Assembly: GCA_902494565.1 (NCBI GenBank)
Contig: CABUTN010000005.1
Location: forward strand, 1 to 64,000
DNA length: 64,000 bases
Reading direction: 5' to 3'
Origin: an uncultured Collinsella sp.
GTDB taxonomy: Bacteria > Actinomycetota > Coriobacteriia > Coriobacteriales > Coriobacteriaceae
The translations under genes and the position numbers were made by a program. The notes below the pieces were generated by a model, which did no database searches, had not been told where the DNA came from, and saw only the letters and a program-made list of their open reading frames with translations. Within the stretch, counting starts at the first letter, position 1. Each line of letters starts with the position of its first letter. This document shows, piece by piece, positions 25,502 through 35,475 of this stretch.

Positions 25502-26380
25502 ATGACTGCAGAAGATAAGGCAAAGAACGCCGGCAAGGTCGCGCTCGTCTTGGAGGGTGGCAGTTTTCGCGGGCAGTTTACCGCGGGCGTGCTCGACGTT
25601 CTCATGGAGGCCGGCGTCGAGATTCCGGCGGTATATGGCGTATCGGCCGGCGCCCTCAACGGCGTGAACTACAAGTCGCACCAGATCGGCCGTGCCAACC
25701 GCATCAACCTGGCTTTCTGCAATGACAACCGCTTCATGGGCGCCGCGTCGTTTGCGGCCACGGGCTCTATCGTCGGCTACGACTTTATCTTCAACGATGT
25801 CCAGGACCGCCTGGATCCCTTTGACAACGAGACGTTCGACGCCAGCCCCATCGAGATGTACGCCGTTGCAACGGACATGCTGTTTGGAACCGCCGCGTAC
25901 CTGCCGGTCAAAAGCGCTGTGCTCGATCTCGACGCCGTGCGCGCCTCGACTTCGTTGCCGCTGGTGACGCCTCCGGTCGAGATCGACGGGCACAAATACG
26001 TCGACGGTGGCGTTGCCGATTCGGTCCCCATCGAGCATGTGCTCGAGGAGGCGGGCTTCGACCGTGCGGTCGTCATCGTCACGCAGGACCGTTCGTATGA
26101 GAAAAAGCCCTACGAGTTTTTGCCGGCCGCGCGTGCGCGTTATGCCGACTACCCCTATCTGCTCGAGGCTATCGAGACGCGCCATGACCGTTACAACATC
26201 CAGCGCATGCACCTGTGGAAGTATGAGCGCGAGGGCCGTGCGTTGGTCGTCGCTCCGCAAAAGCCGGTCGAGGTCGGTCATGTCGAGCACGATTCGGCAA
26301 AGCTTTTGGACCTGTATATTCAGGGCCGCCAGGAGGCAAAGCGCCTGCTCGCGGAAATCCAAGAGTTCGTTGAGCGCTAG
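25502..26380 (+). CDS. patatin-like phospholipase
   Basis: Predicted lipid acyl hydrolase (292 aa). The oxyanion loop EGGSFRGQF (about 18-26), nucleophile Ser48 in GVSAG and Asp168 in YVDGG form the patatin Ser-Asp dyad. There is no signal peptide, so it acts in the cytosol or on the inner leaflet. AGGAGG precedes the ATG. It stands alone between the tmRNA fragments and the rplM promoter. Confidence 0.88.
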   Translation: MTAEDKAKNAGKVALVLEGGSFRGQFTAGVLDVLMEAGVEIPAVYGVSAGALNGVNYKSHQIGRANRINLAFCNDNRFMGAASFAATGSIVGYDFIFNDVQDRLDPFDNETFDASPIEMYAVATDMLFGTAAYLPVKSAVLDLDAVRASTSLPLVTPPVEIDGHKYVDGGVADSVPIEHVLEEAGFDRAVVIVTQDRSYEKKPYEFLPAARARYADYPYLLEAIETRHDRYNIQRMHLWKYEREGRALVVAPQKPVEVGHVEHDSAKLLDLYIQGRQEAKRLLAEIQEFVER

Positions 26381-26479
26381 AGACGGCGAACCCTCAAAAA
26401 TGAAAACAGCTAAAGAGCTGGAAAAATCACAGCTCGTGGATGACATGTGCAGAAACTCTGGTCGGAGCCAAAATACCTG

Positions 26480-26507
26480 TTGACTCGTACGGCGAGCGGG
26501 GTAATAT
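26480..26507 (+). promoter_or_regulatory. strong promoter of rplM-rpsI
   Basis: TTGACT (26480-26485), a 16-bp spacer and TAATAT (26502-26507), about 65 bp upstream of the rplM start. Close to consensus, as expected for ribosomal protein genes. Confidence 0.7.
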
Positions 26508-26573
26508 GGACGGGTTACTTGCAGAGCCCCGTGAATCTCTGTAACAACACGTACTGTACATGGAGGAGTCTAA

Positions 26574-27017
26574 GTGATTTCGAAATCGACTCACTACGCC
26601 AAGCAGGGCGAGGTCCAGCGCAACTGGGTTCTCGTCGACGCCGATGGTGCTGTCCTGGGCCGTCTTGCCACCCAGATCGCAATGATCCTGCGCGGTAAGA
26701 ACAAGCCCCAGTTCACGCCCAACAGCGACTGCGGCGACTTCGTTGTCGTCATCAACGCCGATAAGGTCCAGCTTACCGGTAACAAGGCCGACACGAAGAC
26801 CTATTATCGCCACAGCGGCTACAACGGCGGCCTCAAGGCTGAGAGCTTCCGCCAGGCTATGGAGAAGCACCCGGAGAAGGTCATCGAGCGCGCCGTTCGC
26901 GGTATGCTGCCCAAGACCACCCTCGGCCGTGCCCAGATGACCAAGCTTAAGGTCTACGCTGGTGCCGAGCATCCGCATGCTGCCCAGAACCCCACGAAGA
27001 TTGAGCTGGAGGCTTAA
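26574..27017 (+). CDS. rplM: 50S ribosomal protein L13
   Basis: Large-subunit ribosomal protein (147 aa) with typical L13 signatures: [15 protein letters not shown] near the start, [13 protein letters not shown] and [16 protein letters not shown] start with GGAGG 7 nt upstream. Followed 2 nt later by rpsI, the usual bacterial pair. Confidence 0.97.
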   Translation: MISKSTHYAKQGEVQRNWVLVDADGAVLGRLATQIAMILRGKNKPQFTPNSDCGDFVVVINADKVQLTGNKADTKTYYRHSGYNGGLKAESFRQAMEKHPEKVIERAVRGMLPKTTLGRAQMTKLKVYAGAEHPHAAQNPTKIELEA

Positions 27018-27019
27018 AG

Positions 27020-27415
<396 letters not shown>

Positions 27416-27446
27416 GGTTTTATCTCCTTTCGAGATACAATGTACA

Positions 27447-27489
27447 AGCGGGGCCTGCCGATTCCTCGGCGGGTCCCGCTTTTCTTTTT
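27447..27489 (+). terminator. terminator of rplM-rpsI
   Basis: 14-bp stem starting AGCGGG (27447-27460) with its partner ending CCCGCT (27467-27480), then TTTTCTTTTT. Confidence 0.88.
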
Positions 27490-27538
27490 CGACTAGGGTG
27501 GGCGGTTGCATATCGCCTGCTAGGGAAGGAGCGATCCT

Positions 27539-28876
27539 ATGCCCCAGAACATCTTCGGTACCGACGGCGTCCGTGGCGTCGCCAATGCCGACCTCTCGTG
27601 CGACCTCGCGTTTCGCCTGGGCCGCGCGGCGACCAAGTTTCTTGGTCCGGATATCTGCATCGGCCGTGACACGCGCCTTTCGGGCACCATGCTCGAGAGT
27701 GCTCTGACCGCCGGCATTATGGCCGAGGGCGGCCGCCCGCATTGCTGCGGCGTTATCCCCACGCCCGCCGTGGCGCTGCTCACCGTTCAGAACGAGCTCG
27801 ATGGCGGCATCGTCATCTCCGCTTCGCACAATCCGCCGGAGTTCAACGGTATCAAGTTCTTTAGCCGCAAGGGCATGAAGCTTCCCGACGCGGTCGAGGA
27901 GGAGATCAGCGCCTGGGTCATGTCCGAGGAAGCCATGGCTGCCGACACGCTGCCGACCGGTGCCGGCGTGGGCCACATCATCAAGATGAAGGACGCTCGC
28001 AAGGCATACGTCGACCACGCCATCGATACGCTTGATGGCCTGAGGCTCGACGGCTTGGTCGTTGCCGTCGACTGCGGCCATGGCGCTTCCTGCCAGACCA
28101 CGCCCGCCGCGCTGCAGCGCCTGGGTGCCACGGTCCATGCCATCAACACCGATTACTGCGGCACCGACATCAATGTCGAGTGCGGCTCTACGCACCTCGA
28201 GCCCCTGCGCGAGCTCGTGCTGCGCACCCATGCTGATATCGGTCTGGCCCACGACGGCGACGCCGACCGCGTACTGTTCGTGGACAGCGAGGGCAATGAG
28301 ATCGACGGTGACTACATCCTGGCTATCTGCGGTTCTGACCTTGCCGCTCGCGGCAAGCTCGCCAACTCCGAGATCGTCTCGACCGTCATGTGCAACCTGG
28401 GCTTCTCCATCGCTATGAAGGAACAGGGCTTCGAGATGGTTCAGACCGCCGTGGGCGACCGCTACGTTCTGGAGCGCATGCTCGCGGATGGCGCCGTCAT
28501 CGGCGGTGAACAGTCCGGCCACATCATCTTCCTGGAGCACAACACCACCGGTGACGGCCTGGTGACGGCTCTGCAGCTGCTGGCCGTGCTCAAGCGCACC
28601 GGTCGTACCCTCACCGACCTTGCCGGCATCATGAAGAAGTACCCGCAGGTACTCGTCAACGTGCATTCGGACAACAAGGCTGGTCTGGACGATTGCCAGC
28701 CCATCTGGGATGCCGTCGCTGCTGCCGAGAAGGAGCTTGACGGCCGCGGCCGCATTCTGGTGCGTCCGAGCGGTACCGAGCCGCTGGTCCGCGTGATGGC
28801 CGAGGCCGAGACGCACGAGCTGACCCAGCGCGTTGTCGACGACATCGTCGAGGTTGTCAAGCGCGAACTTCCCTAA
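27539..28876 (+). CDS. glmM: phosphoglucosamine mutase
   Basis: Interconverts glucosamine-6-phosphate and glucosamine-1-phosphate for peptidoglycan precursors (445 aa). FGTDGVRG opens the protein, and the phosphoserine is Ser96 in ISASHNPP. The metal loop HDGDADR and the sugar- and phosphate-binding GGEQSGHI and RPSGTEPL are present. Together with the PTS IIA and nagB genes downstream it suggests clustered amino-sugar metabolism. Confidence 0.96.
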   Translation: MPQNIFGTDGVRGVANADLSCDLAFRLGRAATKFLGPDICIGRDTRLSGTMLESALTAGIMAEGGRPHCCGVIPTPAVALLTVQNELDGGIVISASHNPPEFNGIKFFSRKGMKLPDAVEEEISAWVMSEEAMAADTLPTGAGVGHIIKMKDARKAYVDHAIDTLDGLRLDGLVVAVDCGHGASCQTTPAALQRLGATVHAINTDYCGTDINVECGSTHLEPLRELVLRTHADIGLAHDGDADRVLFVDSEGNEIDGDYILAICGSDLAARGKLANSEIVSTVMCNLGFSIAMKEQGFEMVQTAVGDRYVLERMLADGAVIGGEQSGHIIFLEHNTTGDGLVTALQLLAVLKRTGRTLTDLAGIMKKYPQVLVNVHSDNKAGLDDCQPIWDAVAAAEKELDGRGRILVRPSGTEPLVRVMAEAETHELTQRVVDDIVEVVKRELP

Positions 28877-28947
28877 TGGTCAAAAACCGTTGCCAAGTGG
28901 TAAACTGTTAAGGTTATTTTGATTGATTGGTATGTCCGAGGGGAAGC

Positions 28948-29445
28948 ATGTTCACTAAAGTCCTAAGGTCTTTTGGTATGCGTGGTCGAGTCCTTACGCT
29001 GGATGCTCCCATCTCGGGCGACGTCATTCCGCTTTCCGAGGTAAACGACCAGACGTTTGCCACCGGACTTTTGGGCCAGGGCGTGGCGATTCAGCCTACG
29101 GGTACGCGCGTGATCGCGCCGGCTGACGCGAAGGTCGAGGCCATTTTTCCCACGGGACACGCCGTTGCGCTTAACACGGTCGATGGCCTGGACGTGCTCA
29201 TCCACGTTGGTTTGGACACTGTTCAGCTCGAGGGCAAGCACTTTACCGTACATGCGCAAGTGGGTGACATCGTCCATAAGGGCGATGTGCTCATTGAGTT
29301 CGATCGCGAGGCAATTGCTGCCGAGGGCTACGATGTGACGGTTCCCATCTTGGTGTGCAACTCCGTTGAGTTCTCAAGCATCAAGGGCTCCGTTGGCGTG
29401 CATGTCGAAGAGATGGACCAGCTCATCGTTGCTCGCGAGCGCTAA
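28948..29445 (+). CDS. PTS glucose-type EIIA component
   Basis: Phosphocarrier (165 aa) that passes phosphate from HPr to a sugar-specific EIIB. The active His86 is in DVLIHVGLDT and the supporting His71 in PTGHA, with PADAKVEAIFPTG before it. The ATG at 28948 follows GAGGGGAAG. It is encoded alone, not fused to IICB, so it may serve several EII transporters lacking an A domain, including the alpha-glucoside EIICB at 56 kb. Confidence 0.9.
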   Translation: MFTKVLRSFGMRGRVLTLDAPISGDVIPLSEVNDQTFATGLLGQGVAIQPTGTRVIAPADAKVEAIFPTGHAVALNTVDGLDVLIHVGLDTVQLEGKHFTVHAQVGDIVHKGDVLIEFDREAIAAEGYDVTVPILVCNSVEFSSIKGSVGVHVEEMDQLIVARER

Positions 29446-29716
29446 CAAGTGCACGAGGCCATTAGCCTACAATTCAAACACGTTTACGGAGGGCGCCCTT
29501 GAAAGAGGACGCCCTCCGTGGCAAGATGGGATTTGTCCGAGGCTAAACAGCTTTGGGTCACCGTGGACGGGCAGGGGCCTCGACGCGGTTAGACACGAGA
29601 CACATACATTACGCGACCTCGCCCTGGTGGCCGCACACGTTGGTTGCGGCCGACGCGGGCCGCGGGCAAGTGCTTGTAAGGGAGCCTTGCCTCTCTTGTA
29701 CGAGAAAGGACGCGTA
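29446..29716 (+). other. long spacer/leader before nagB
   Basis: About 270 bp. An ACGGAGGGCG / CGCCCTCCGT hairpin (29486-29519) probably ends the EIIA transcript. A second hairpin GGCCGCA/TGCGGCC lies at 29629-29651. I see no gene and no riboswitch class that I know. Confidence 0.4.
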
Positions 29717-30445
29717 ATGAAGATCATTAAAGCTAAAGACTACGAGGATATGAGCCGCAAGGCCGCTAATATCATCTCGGCCCAGGTTATCCTCAAGCCC
29801 GACTGTGTGCTGGGTCTTGCCACCGGCTCCACCCCGATCGGTGCCTACAAGCAGCTCGCTGCTTGGTACGAGAAGGGCGACGTCGACTTTGCCGAGGTCA
29901 GCACCTACAACCTGGACGAGTATCGTGGCCTTTCGCACGACGATCCCCAGAGCTATCACTACTTCATGCGTGAGAACTTCTTCGATCACATCAACATTGA
30001 CCTGAACAACACGCATGTGCCCGATGGTTCCAACCCCGACGCCGCCACTGCCTGCTCTGAGTACGACAAGATCGTCGCGGCCGCCGGTTACCCGGATCTG
30101 CAGTTGCTCGGCATTGGCAACAACGGCCACATCGGCTTCAACGAGCCCGATGACCACTTCTCCAAGGGCACGCACTGTGTCGACCTCACCGAGAGCACCA
30201 TTCAGGCCAACAGCCGCCTGTTCGACAGCATCGACGATGTTCCCCGTCAGGCCTACACCATGGGCACTCAGACCATCATGTATGCCCGCATGATCCTGGT
30301 CGTCGCCAACGGCGAGGCCAAGGCTCAGGCCGTGCACGATATGTGCTATGGTCCGGTTACGCCCAAGTGTCCGGCTTCGATCCTGCAGCTGCACACCAAC
30401 TGCGTTGTCGTTGCCGACGAGGCCGCCCTTTCGCTCTGCGAGTAG
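29717..30445 (+). CDS. nagB: glucosamine-6-phosphate deaminase
   Basis: Converts glucosamine-6-phosphate to fructose-6-phosphate and ammonia (242 aa). GLATGSTPIG, YNLDEYRGL and the loop GIGNNGHIGFNEP are the family signatures. GAGAAAGGACGCGTA supplies the ribosome site, and the frame's upstream extension is ignored. It works in the opposite direction to amino-sugar synthesis, so control distinct from glmM is expected. Confidence 0.96.
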   Translation: MKIIKAKDYEDMSRKAANIISAQVILKPDCVLGLATGSTPIGAYKQLAAWYEKGDVDFAEVSTYNLDEYRGLSHDDPQSYHYFMRENFFDHINIDLNNTHVPDGSNPDAATACSEYDKIVAAAGYPDLQLLGIGNNGHIGFNEPDDHFSKGTHCVDLTESTIQANSRLFDSIDDVPRQAYTMGTQTIMYARMILVVANGEAKAQAVHDMCYGPVTPKCPASILQLHTNCVVVADEAALSLCE

Positions 30446-30478
30446 CGCGAATCCTGCACCTCGACATAGCCTTGCCTA

Positions 30479-30506
30479 AGGCCTCCGCTTTGCGGGGGCC
30501 TTTTTG
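30479..30506 (+). terminator. terminator after nagB
   Basis: GGCCTCCGC, TTT loop, GCGGGGGCC, then TTTTTG. Confidence 0.88.
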
Positions 30507-30893
30507 CTATCCCTTTCCGCCCGCTTGACCAAAATCTTGCCGCAAGCTTGACGAATGCCGGATGCCCAACAGTTTGATTCATTCTATATCAGATTCTATG
30601 CAAAAATGCCACTAAAAGGTCGTAGACGGTAGCGGGTGCTAGGCGAGTTGAATGACATAGCTGAACATTGTTCATCTGCGTTACACTGCCGCTTAGATGG
30701 GACAAGCTGACAAGCTCATTTACCTGCTTAAAGACCGATTAGTCGGGGGATTAATAACAATCGGCCCTCGCTGTACAAAAACTTGCCGCTTGCGTACCAA
30801 AAGACAACCTAAAACACAAGGTCGCTCTATTCATAGCGCGGCTTGTATGGTCTTGCGGCTACAGTGTCCATACGGTCGAGTTGAGGAGCGGGC
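30507..30893. other. AT-richer region upstream of the SARP regulator
   Basis: About 390 bp with no credible gene. A TGAAC-N3-GTTCA palindrome lies near 30663-30675, followed by a possible -10 (TTACACT). Direct repeats of GACAAGCT occur near 30699. Probably the promoter and long leader of the regulator gene. Confidence 0.4.
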
Positions 30894-33893
30894 ATGGTAA
30901 ACGATTTGAGCGGTATAGACGACCTCGAGCTGATGCCGTTAGGCGGAGGCTATATGGTGCGACGCGAACGCTTGATGAATGAGCTTATCGCCAAGGGCCG
31001 AAAGGCCGGCATCGTGGTGCTTTATGCACCCGACGGGTTTGGGAAGACCTCGGTGCTGCTGCAGTACACCCATGAGGTTAAATGCGACCCGACGCGAGGC
31101 CCCGTGCGGATTATCGAGGCCGATCGCGCCACTGGGCGCGAGGTGTTTATGCAGCTTGAGGTGGTTGCCGAAGAACTCAAAGACAAACCGCACTCCCTTA
31201 TCGCGATTGATAATGTGCCAAACCTCGATCAGCACGATACCGAAGACCTCATCGACAGGATTCGCGGCCTGCGCGCTATGGGGGTAGGGGTCTTTATCTC
31301 CTGCCGTCCTTCAAATCGTCAGCTGATTCATGGGCTGGGCGATTCGGTTAAGATCAATGCGCAGATGCTCAAGGTGCATGCCTATGAGTATTCGGCGTGG
31401 GCATCGGCGTTTTCGATCAGCACATCGCTCGACTTTTATCAGCTCACGCAGGGTGTGCCCGAACTCGTTTCGGCATTGCAGACGGGTCTGTATGGCCAAG
31501 GCGACGTAGCCGGTCTGCTCGAAAACGAGATTGTCAACGTATATGGCGCGGCACTTGTCGATCTGGCTTCGCTCGACAATAATGCGCTGTTTTGCGTGGC
31601 ATGTCTCATGGTTTTGATGGGCGAGGGCAATATTGCAGAACTCGAGGCTTGCGGGGTGAGGCTGTCGATGGTCGACCAGTCCTACTTTGTACGCGACTAC
31701 CCGATCTTTGGCTTGGATCCCGCCGAGCGGAGTTTTACGTGTCTGGGCACAGAGGATAACGGACGCTTGCGTTTGCGTAAGTTGGTGGCCGAGGTTCGCC
31801 CCGAACTTGTTCCGAGGGCGGCCCGGATTTTGCTTAAGGCGGGCCGATGCGATGCGGCGATGGGCCTGGCGGACGCCTTTTTGGACCGTGAAGCGGTCCT
31901 TGAACTTGCTGGGCAGTATGGGGTCGATCTTGCTCTGACGGGGCACGGGGCCGATATCTGCCGAGCAGCGCTGGGCACGATCGATGCCGACGATCCGGCT
32001 CCAGAGCCAACGCCTGCCGAGGCGCTTGGCGTATATCTGGCAGCGGTCAGCGTGTCCAATACAAAGCTCGCTCGCTATATGGCATCGGTCATCGAGCGCG
32101 GGGGCGAACGGGCGGCCTGCGAAATAGACCCTGTTTCATGGAGGGTGGCCCAGACACTGACGGCTGTTTGCTATGGGGACAACGGGCTTGGGCTCCCTAC
32201 GAACCTGGCCGTGCCAGAAATCGAGACATCCCATACCACACTCGATATGTTGTCCGCGCATATCGAGATCAAGCGATGCCTGACCGAACGGGGAGATGAC
32301 GGCGGTGTTCTACAGCAGCTCAAAACGAGCAAGGCTTACGACTGCGAGCTCGACATCGCGGGGATTGTTATACGGGCCGATAGCATGCTGGTGGAGCTCT
32401 TTGACGGGTCGTTTGCGGGAACCGACGAGCGCGACGACGAGATGACGGTGGTGCGGGAGGCGCTCGACGTACGTGGGCTTAAGGCGATGGCTATCTGGGT
32501 GCGCATGGTGTTGGCGGCACGGCGGCTCCTTTCCGGCTTGCCGGTAACCGACGATGCGGCGTTCAACGAGCTCGATCGTTTTGCCGTGCGCATGCGCGAC
32601 AACCAGATTCAGCTGTTTGGCCTGTTGCTAGAAGGCTGGCAGTCGCTGGCGGAGGGACGGCCGGTTAATGCAAAGTTCCGTGCGGTCCAAGTGCTCAAAC
32701 TTGCCGAGGAGTCGATTACGTACATGCGCGATAACGCATTGCTGCTGGAGCGCGCGGCGTATCTGCGTAACACCTCGATGGTTTCGGTTCGCGAGGAAGC
32801 GGAGTTGCTCGATATAAGCCAGACGCAGGTTGGTGGAGCGGAGGCCTGGATGGTGGCGCTGCATTTGGCCTGTGCGGGGCGAGATAGCGACCTTGCGGCC
32901 TGGATGTCCATGAATCGCGCGGGGATTCTAGAGCCATCGTATCGGCTCTTTGCGCGCCTTGCCATGCATTGTCTGGGCGAGCCGGCGGGCAGGATACGCA
33001 AGAAGCTTCCCGTGCGCGAACTGTCGCGGTACTCGCTGCGCGACGATTTAGAAGGGGAGGGCGAGCGCCTGTTCCAGGCCGGCGAGGTTGAAGCCGTTGA
33101 TACCATCGACCATATCGAGATTCGCATGTTTGGTGCGTTTCGCGCCGAGCGCGACGGGTTTCCCATCACGGACAAAATGTGGCGCCGCAAGAAGGCGGCG
33201 ACACTTGCCGAGCGGCTTGCACTGGGCATGGATGCGCTCGTCGATCGTGAGACGCTGGCCATGGAGCTGTGGCCCCATGCCGAGTTCAATAGTGCCCGCA
33301 ACAACCTGTACTCGACGATATCGCGCTTGCGGTCGGCTTTGGGACCGACGCCGGATGGCAAGTCGTGTGTGCTTATCCAAAATGAATGCATCGGACTCAA
33401 CGGCGACTACGTCAAGACCGATGTACGGCTGTTTGACCAGATAAGCCGCGAGGTTTTGGGAAATCGCACGGGTGCGCGCGGACCCCATTTAGTTGAGCTG
33501 TGCCTTAAGATTGAACAGCTTTATGCCGGACCGCTGTATGTTCCCAATGGCTGTAATCCCACCTACTTTTTGCGCATGCGACGCATTATGCAGTCAAAGT
33601 ACATCGATTGCATGATTAAGGGGGCAAATGCCGCTCTAGAAGAAAACGACCTGCAGTCGGCGATTTGGCTAGCGGAGTCGGGGCTTCGGCAGGAAACGGC
33701 GCGTGAGGATATGGTGCGCTGCGCCATGCGCGTCTACAGTGCGGCGGGGCGGCGGCGCGATATCGTCGAGCTATACAGCGGGCATATGCACCACCTGAGG
33801 GAGCAGGTCAATGGTGTGCCCGAGCCCGAGACGCGGCGTCTATACGAGCGCTTGGTGGAGGGGCGGCTCAATCGCGTGCTGGTCGAGCGATAA
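30894..33893 (+). CDS. very large regulator: N-terminal NTPase, C-terminal SARP/BTAD DNA-binding domain
   Basis: A 999-residue cytosolic protein, apparently a signal-responsive transcription factor. Walker A is DGFGKTS (about residue 45) and a Walker B-like LIAIDNV lies near 100-106. The following 600 residues are helical, TPR-like and poorly conserved. A winged-helix domain (about 745-840, starting IEIRMFGAF) and a bacterial transcriptional activation domain (about 850-985) close the protein. This resembles LuxR/MalT-type STAND regulators with a SARP output in place of a LuxR helix-turn-helix. GAGGAG precedes the ATG. There is no adjacent same-strand target, so its regulon is unknown. The ligand is also unknown. 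Confidence 0.8.
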   Translation: MVNDLSGIDDLELMPLGGGYMVRRERLMNELIAKGRKAGIVVLYAPDGFGKTSVLLQYTHEVKCDPTRGPVRIIEADRATGREVFMQLEVVAEELKDKPHSLIAIDNVPNLDQHDTEDLIDRIRGLRAMGVGVFISCRPSNRQLIHGLGDSVKINAQMLKVHAYEYSAWASAFSISTSLDFYQLTQGVPELVSALQTGLYGQGDVAGLLENEIVNVYGAALVDLASLDNNALFCVACLMVLMGEGNIAELEACGVRLSMVDQSYFVRDYPIFGLDPAERSFTCLGTEDNGRLRLRKLVAEVRPELVPRAARILLKAGRCDAAMGLADAFLDREAVLELAGQYGVDLALTGHGADICRAALGTIDADDPAPEPTPAEALGVYLAAVSVSNTKLARYMASVIERGGERAACEIDPVSWRVAQTLTAVCYGDNGLGLPTNLAVPEIETSHTTLDMLSAHIEIKRCLTERGDDGGVLQQLKTSKAYDCELDIAGIVIRADSMLVELFDGSFAGTDERDDEMTVVREALDVRGLKAMAIWVRMVLAARRLLSGLPVTDDAAFNELDRFAVRMRDNQIQLFGLLLEGWQSLAEGRPVNAKFRAVQVLKLAEESITYMRDNALLLERAAYLRNTSMVSVREEAELLDISQTQVGGAEAWMVALHLACAGRDSDLAAWMSMNRAGILEPSYRLFARLAMHCLGEPAGRIRKKLPVRELSRYSLRDDLEGEGERLFQAGEVEAVDTIDHIEIRMFGAFRAERDGFPITDKMWRRKKAATLAERLALGMDALVDRETLAMELWPHAEFNSARNNLYSTISRLRSALGPTPDGKSCVLIQNECIGLNGDYVKTDVRLFDQISREVLGNRTGARGPHLVELCLKIEQLYAGPLYVPNGCNPTYFLRMRRIMQSKYIDCMIKGANAALEENDLQSAIWLAESGLRQETAREDMVRCAMRVYSAAGRRRDIVELYSGHMHHLREQVNGVPEPETRRLYERLVEGRLNRVLVER

Positions 33894-33896
33894 AAA

Positions 33897-33926
33897 ACGG
33901 GCGCCCGAAGTACTTGGGCACCCGTA
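33897..33926. terminator. bidirectional terminator between convergent genes
   Basis: ACGGGCGCCC with its partner GGGCACCCGT around GAAGTACTT, with an A-run on the left that reads as T-run on the minus strand. Serves yhbY and probably the SARP gene. Confidence 0.7.
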
Positions 33927-33962
33927 AGCTTGCTATGTGTCGGCTCGCCGGATCATTGGCTC

Positions 33963-34262
33963 TTAGACGAGCTTGATCTTCTCGATGTCCTTGCGCGAGG
34001 ACTCGCGATACAGCGAGAACTTGCGGCCGATGACCTGGACGACTTCGGCGTGGCAGCGCTCAGCGAGCTCTTCGGCGGCCTCGCGGGCGGAAAGGCTGGA
34101 GCCATCGAGCACGGAGCACTTAACGAGCTCGTGCTTCTCCAGGTAGGCGACCGTCTGCTCGACGGTGCCCTCGTTGACATCGGACTTGCCGATGATGATG
34201 GCGGGGTTGAGGTGATGGGCCATGCTGCGAAGCTGCTTGACCTGGGCTCCTGTCAGTGCCAT
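33963..34262 (-). CDS. yhbY: YhbY-family RNA-binding (CRM domain) protein
   Basis: Ribosome-associated RNA-binding protein (99 aa) made of a single CRM domain. LRSMAHHLNPAIIIGKSDVN covers the GxxG-type RNA loop, and QVIGRKFSLYR ends the domain. AAAGCGAGAACCC lies before the start, a weak ribosome site. Likely acts in ribosome assembly. Encoded alone. Confidence 0.93.
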   Translation of the reverse strand: MALTGAQVKQLRSMAHHLNPAIIIGKSDVNEGTVEQTVAYLEKHELVKCSVLDGSSLSAREAAEELAERCHAEVVQVIGRKFSLYRESSRKDIEKIKLV

Positions 34263-34420
34263 GGGTTCTCGCTTTCTATGTATGGGGCGCCCCGCGACGG
34301 GGCCTTAATCTACGTGAGCTGTCCCACGATAGCGCAGGAACGGCGCGGTGTGGAGCGCGTTTGCCCAGTTCAAAAAGAATGCGGATGCCGAGTGAGTGGG
34401 CGGTGCGGGCTGCGAGCAGG

Positions 34421-35308
34421 CTATGAGCTGGGCGCAGAGACCGGCTCCCATGCAATAAACGCCCAACGAACCTTGCGGACATGATCGAGCATATAGCGCC
34501 CCTGCGGCACGCCCTTGGAGCCCGGCTCACCGGCATGGGGGTTCTCAATCATGTGCTGGGCGATGTAGTCGCGCAGGCGGTCGATCTTATCTTCGTTGCC
34601 ATGTTCGAGCATACGGGAGAAGTCCGTCACGCCTGCCTCGAGGCTATCGAAGGTGTCGCGACGAGGCGATTCAAAGTACGTAACCTGCGGCAACGCACCC
34701 ATCTGAATGAGGATGTTGAAGGCGTACACAAAGCCATTACTGCAGGTAACCGAGGCACCGATAGCGTTCATCAAGTGCAGATCATAGCGCGGGCTGGAGT
34801 TGGCGACCATCGTGACAGCACAACGCCGACGAGCCGTACGATCAAGCTTGGCAAGCGCGCCTTTCAGATCGGTCGTCGTAACCGAACGACTGGCAAAGGC
34901 AACATCTACCGCTTTCGCGACCGGTCCAACCAAATCCCAATCATCATCCCAAGCAAGCTCAAGCGGCGTAATAAGATCCTCGAGCCCATAGAACTCAATG
35001 CCAGCATCAAGCGTGCTCAACATAGCAGGGGAAAAGTCAGCAGCAATCACAGGATGCCCAGCCTGAGCAAGCGGAATAGCAATCGACCCAGCCCCACACC
35101 CCATATCGAGCACCGATTCGCCGGGCTCAAGCGCCAACAGCTTTATAAAATCCCGAGCATAAGGGGCAGTTTCCAGTGGACGAAAATGCCGAGCTCGCTT
35201 ATCCCACTCAAAAGAATCATCAGCTCGCCGCCGATCAGCTTGCAAGCGCATCCACTCCTGATTCCAATCAGCAGAAAGAAGCTCAGAGCGAGCATCCCCA
35301 TCAACCAC
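34421..35308 (-). CDS. class I SAM-dependent methyltransferase
   Basis: Methyltransferase (295 aa) with the SAM-binding motif I SVLDMGCGAGSIAIPLA (about residues 75-90) and the following acidic AADFSP. I chose the GTG at 35308 because AGGAGG lies 7 nt before it; the longer frame to 35368 lacks such a site. The substrate is unknown. It stands alone, 168 bp downstream of the copy-2 hairpin element. Confidence 0.82.
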   Translation of the reverse strand: MVDGDARSELLSADWNQEWMRLQADRRRADDSFEWDKRARHFRPLETAPYARDFIKLLALEPGESVLDMGCGAGSIAIPLAQAGHPVIAADFSPAMLSTLDAGIEFYGLEDLITPLELAWDDDWDLVGPVAKAVDVAFASRSVTTTDLKGALAKLDRTARRRCAVTMVANSSPRYDLHLMNAIGASVTCSNGFVYAFNILIQMGALPQVTYFESPRRDTFDSLEAGVTDFSRMLEHGNEDKIDRLRDYIAQHMIENPHAGEPGSKGVPQGRYMLDHVRKVRWAFIAWEPVSAPSS

Positions 35309-35475
35309 GGGCCAACCTCCTAGCAACAAAAAAGCGACTCCCCCCAAAAGAAGAGCCGCAACCAGCATATATCAGAAAAAGAACCGTTCCAATGCCAAAC
35401 CGCCGCACCAGCCTAGTGGTGCAGGAGCGAAGCAACTGCAACCGGGATAGAACCCAACCGAGGTCCCGTTGTGCG

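Noticed and set aside
29446..29716. Possible riboswitch or stable RNA in the nagB leader
   Set aside because: Two hairpins are visible, but none of the conserved cores I know (glmS, SRP, 6S, c-di-GMP, RNase P) is present.
35309..35368. 20-residue hydrophobic N-terminal extension of the methyltransferase, resembling a signal anchor
   Set aside because: A clear AGGAGG lies 7 nt before the GTG at 35308, inside this extension, so the extension is untranslated.
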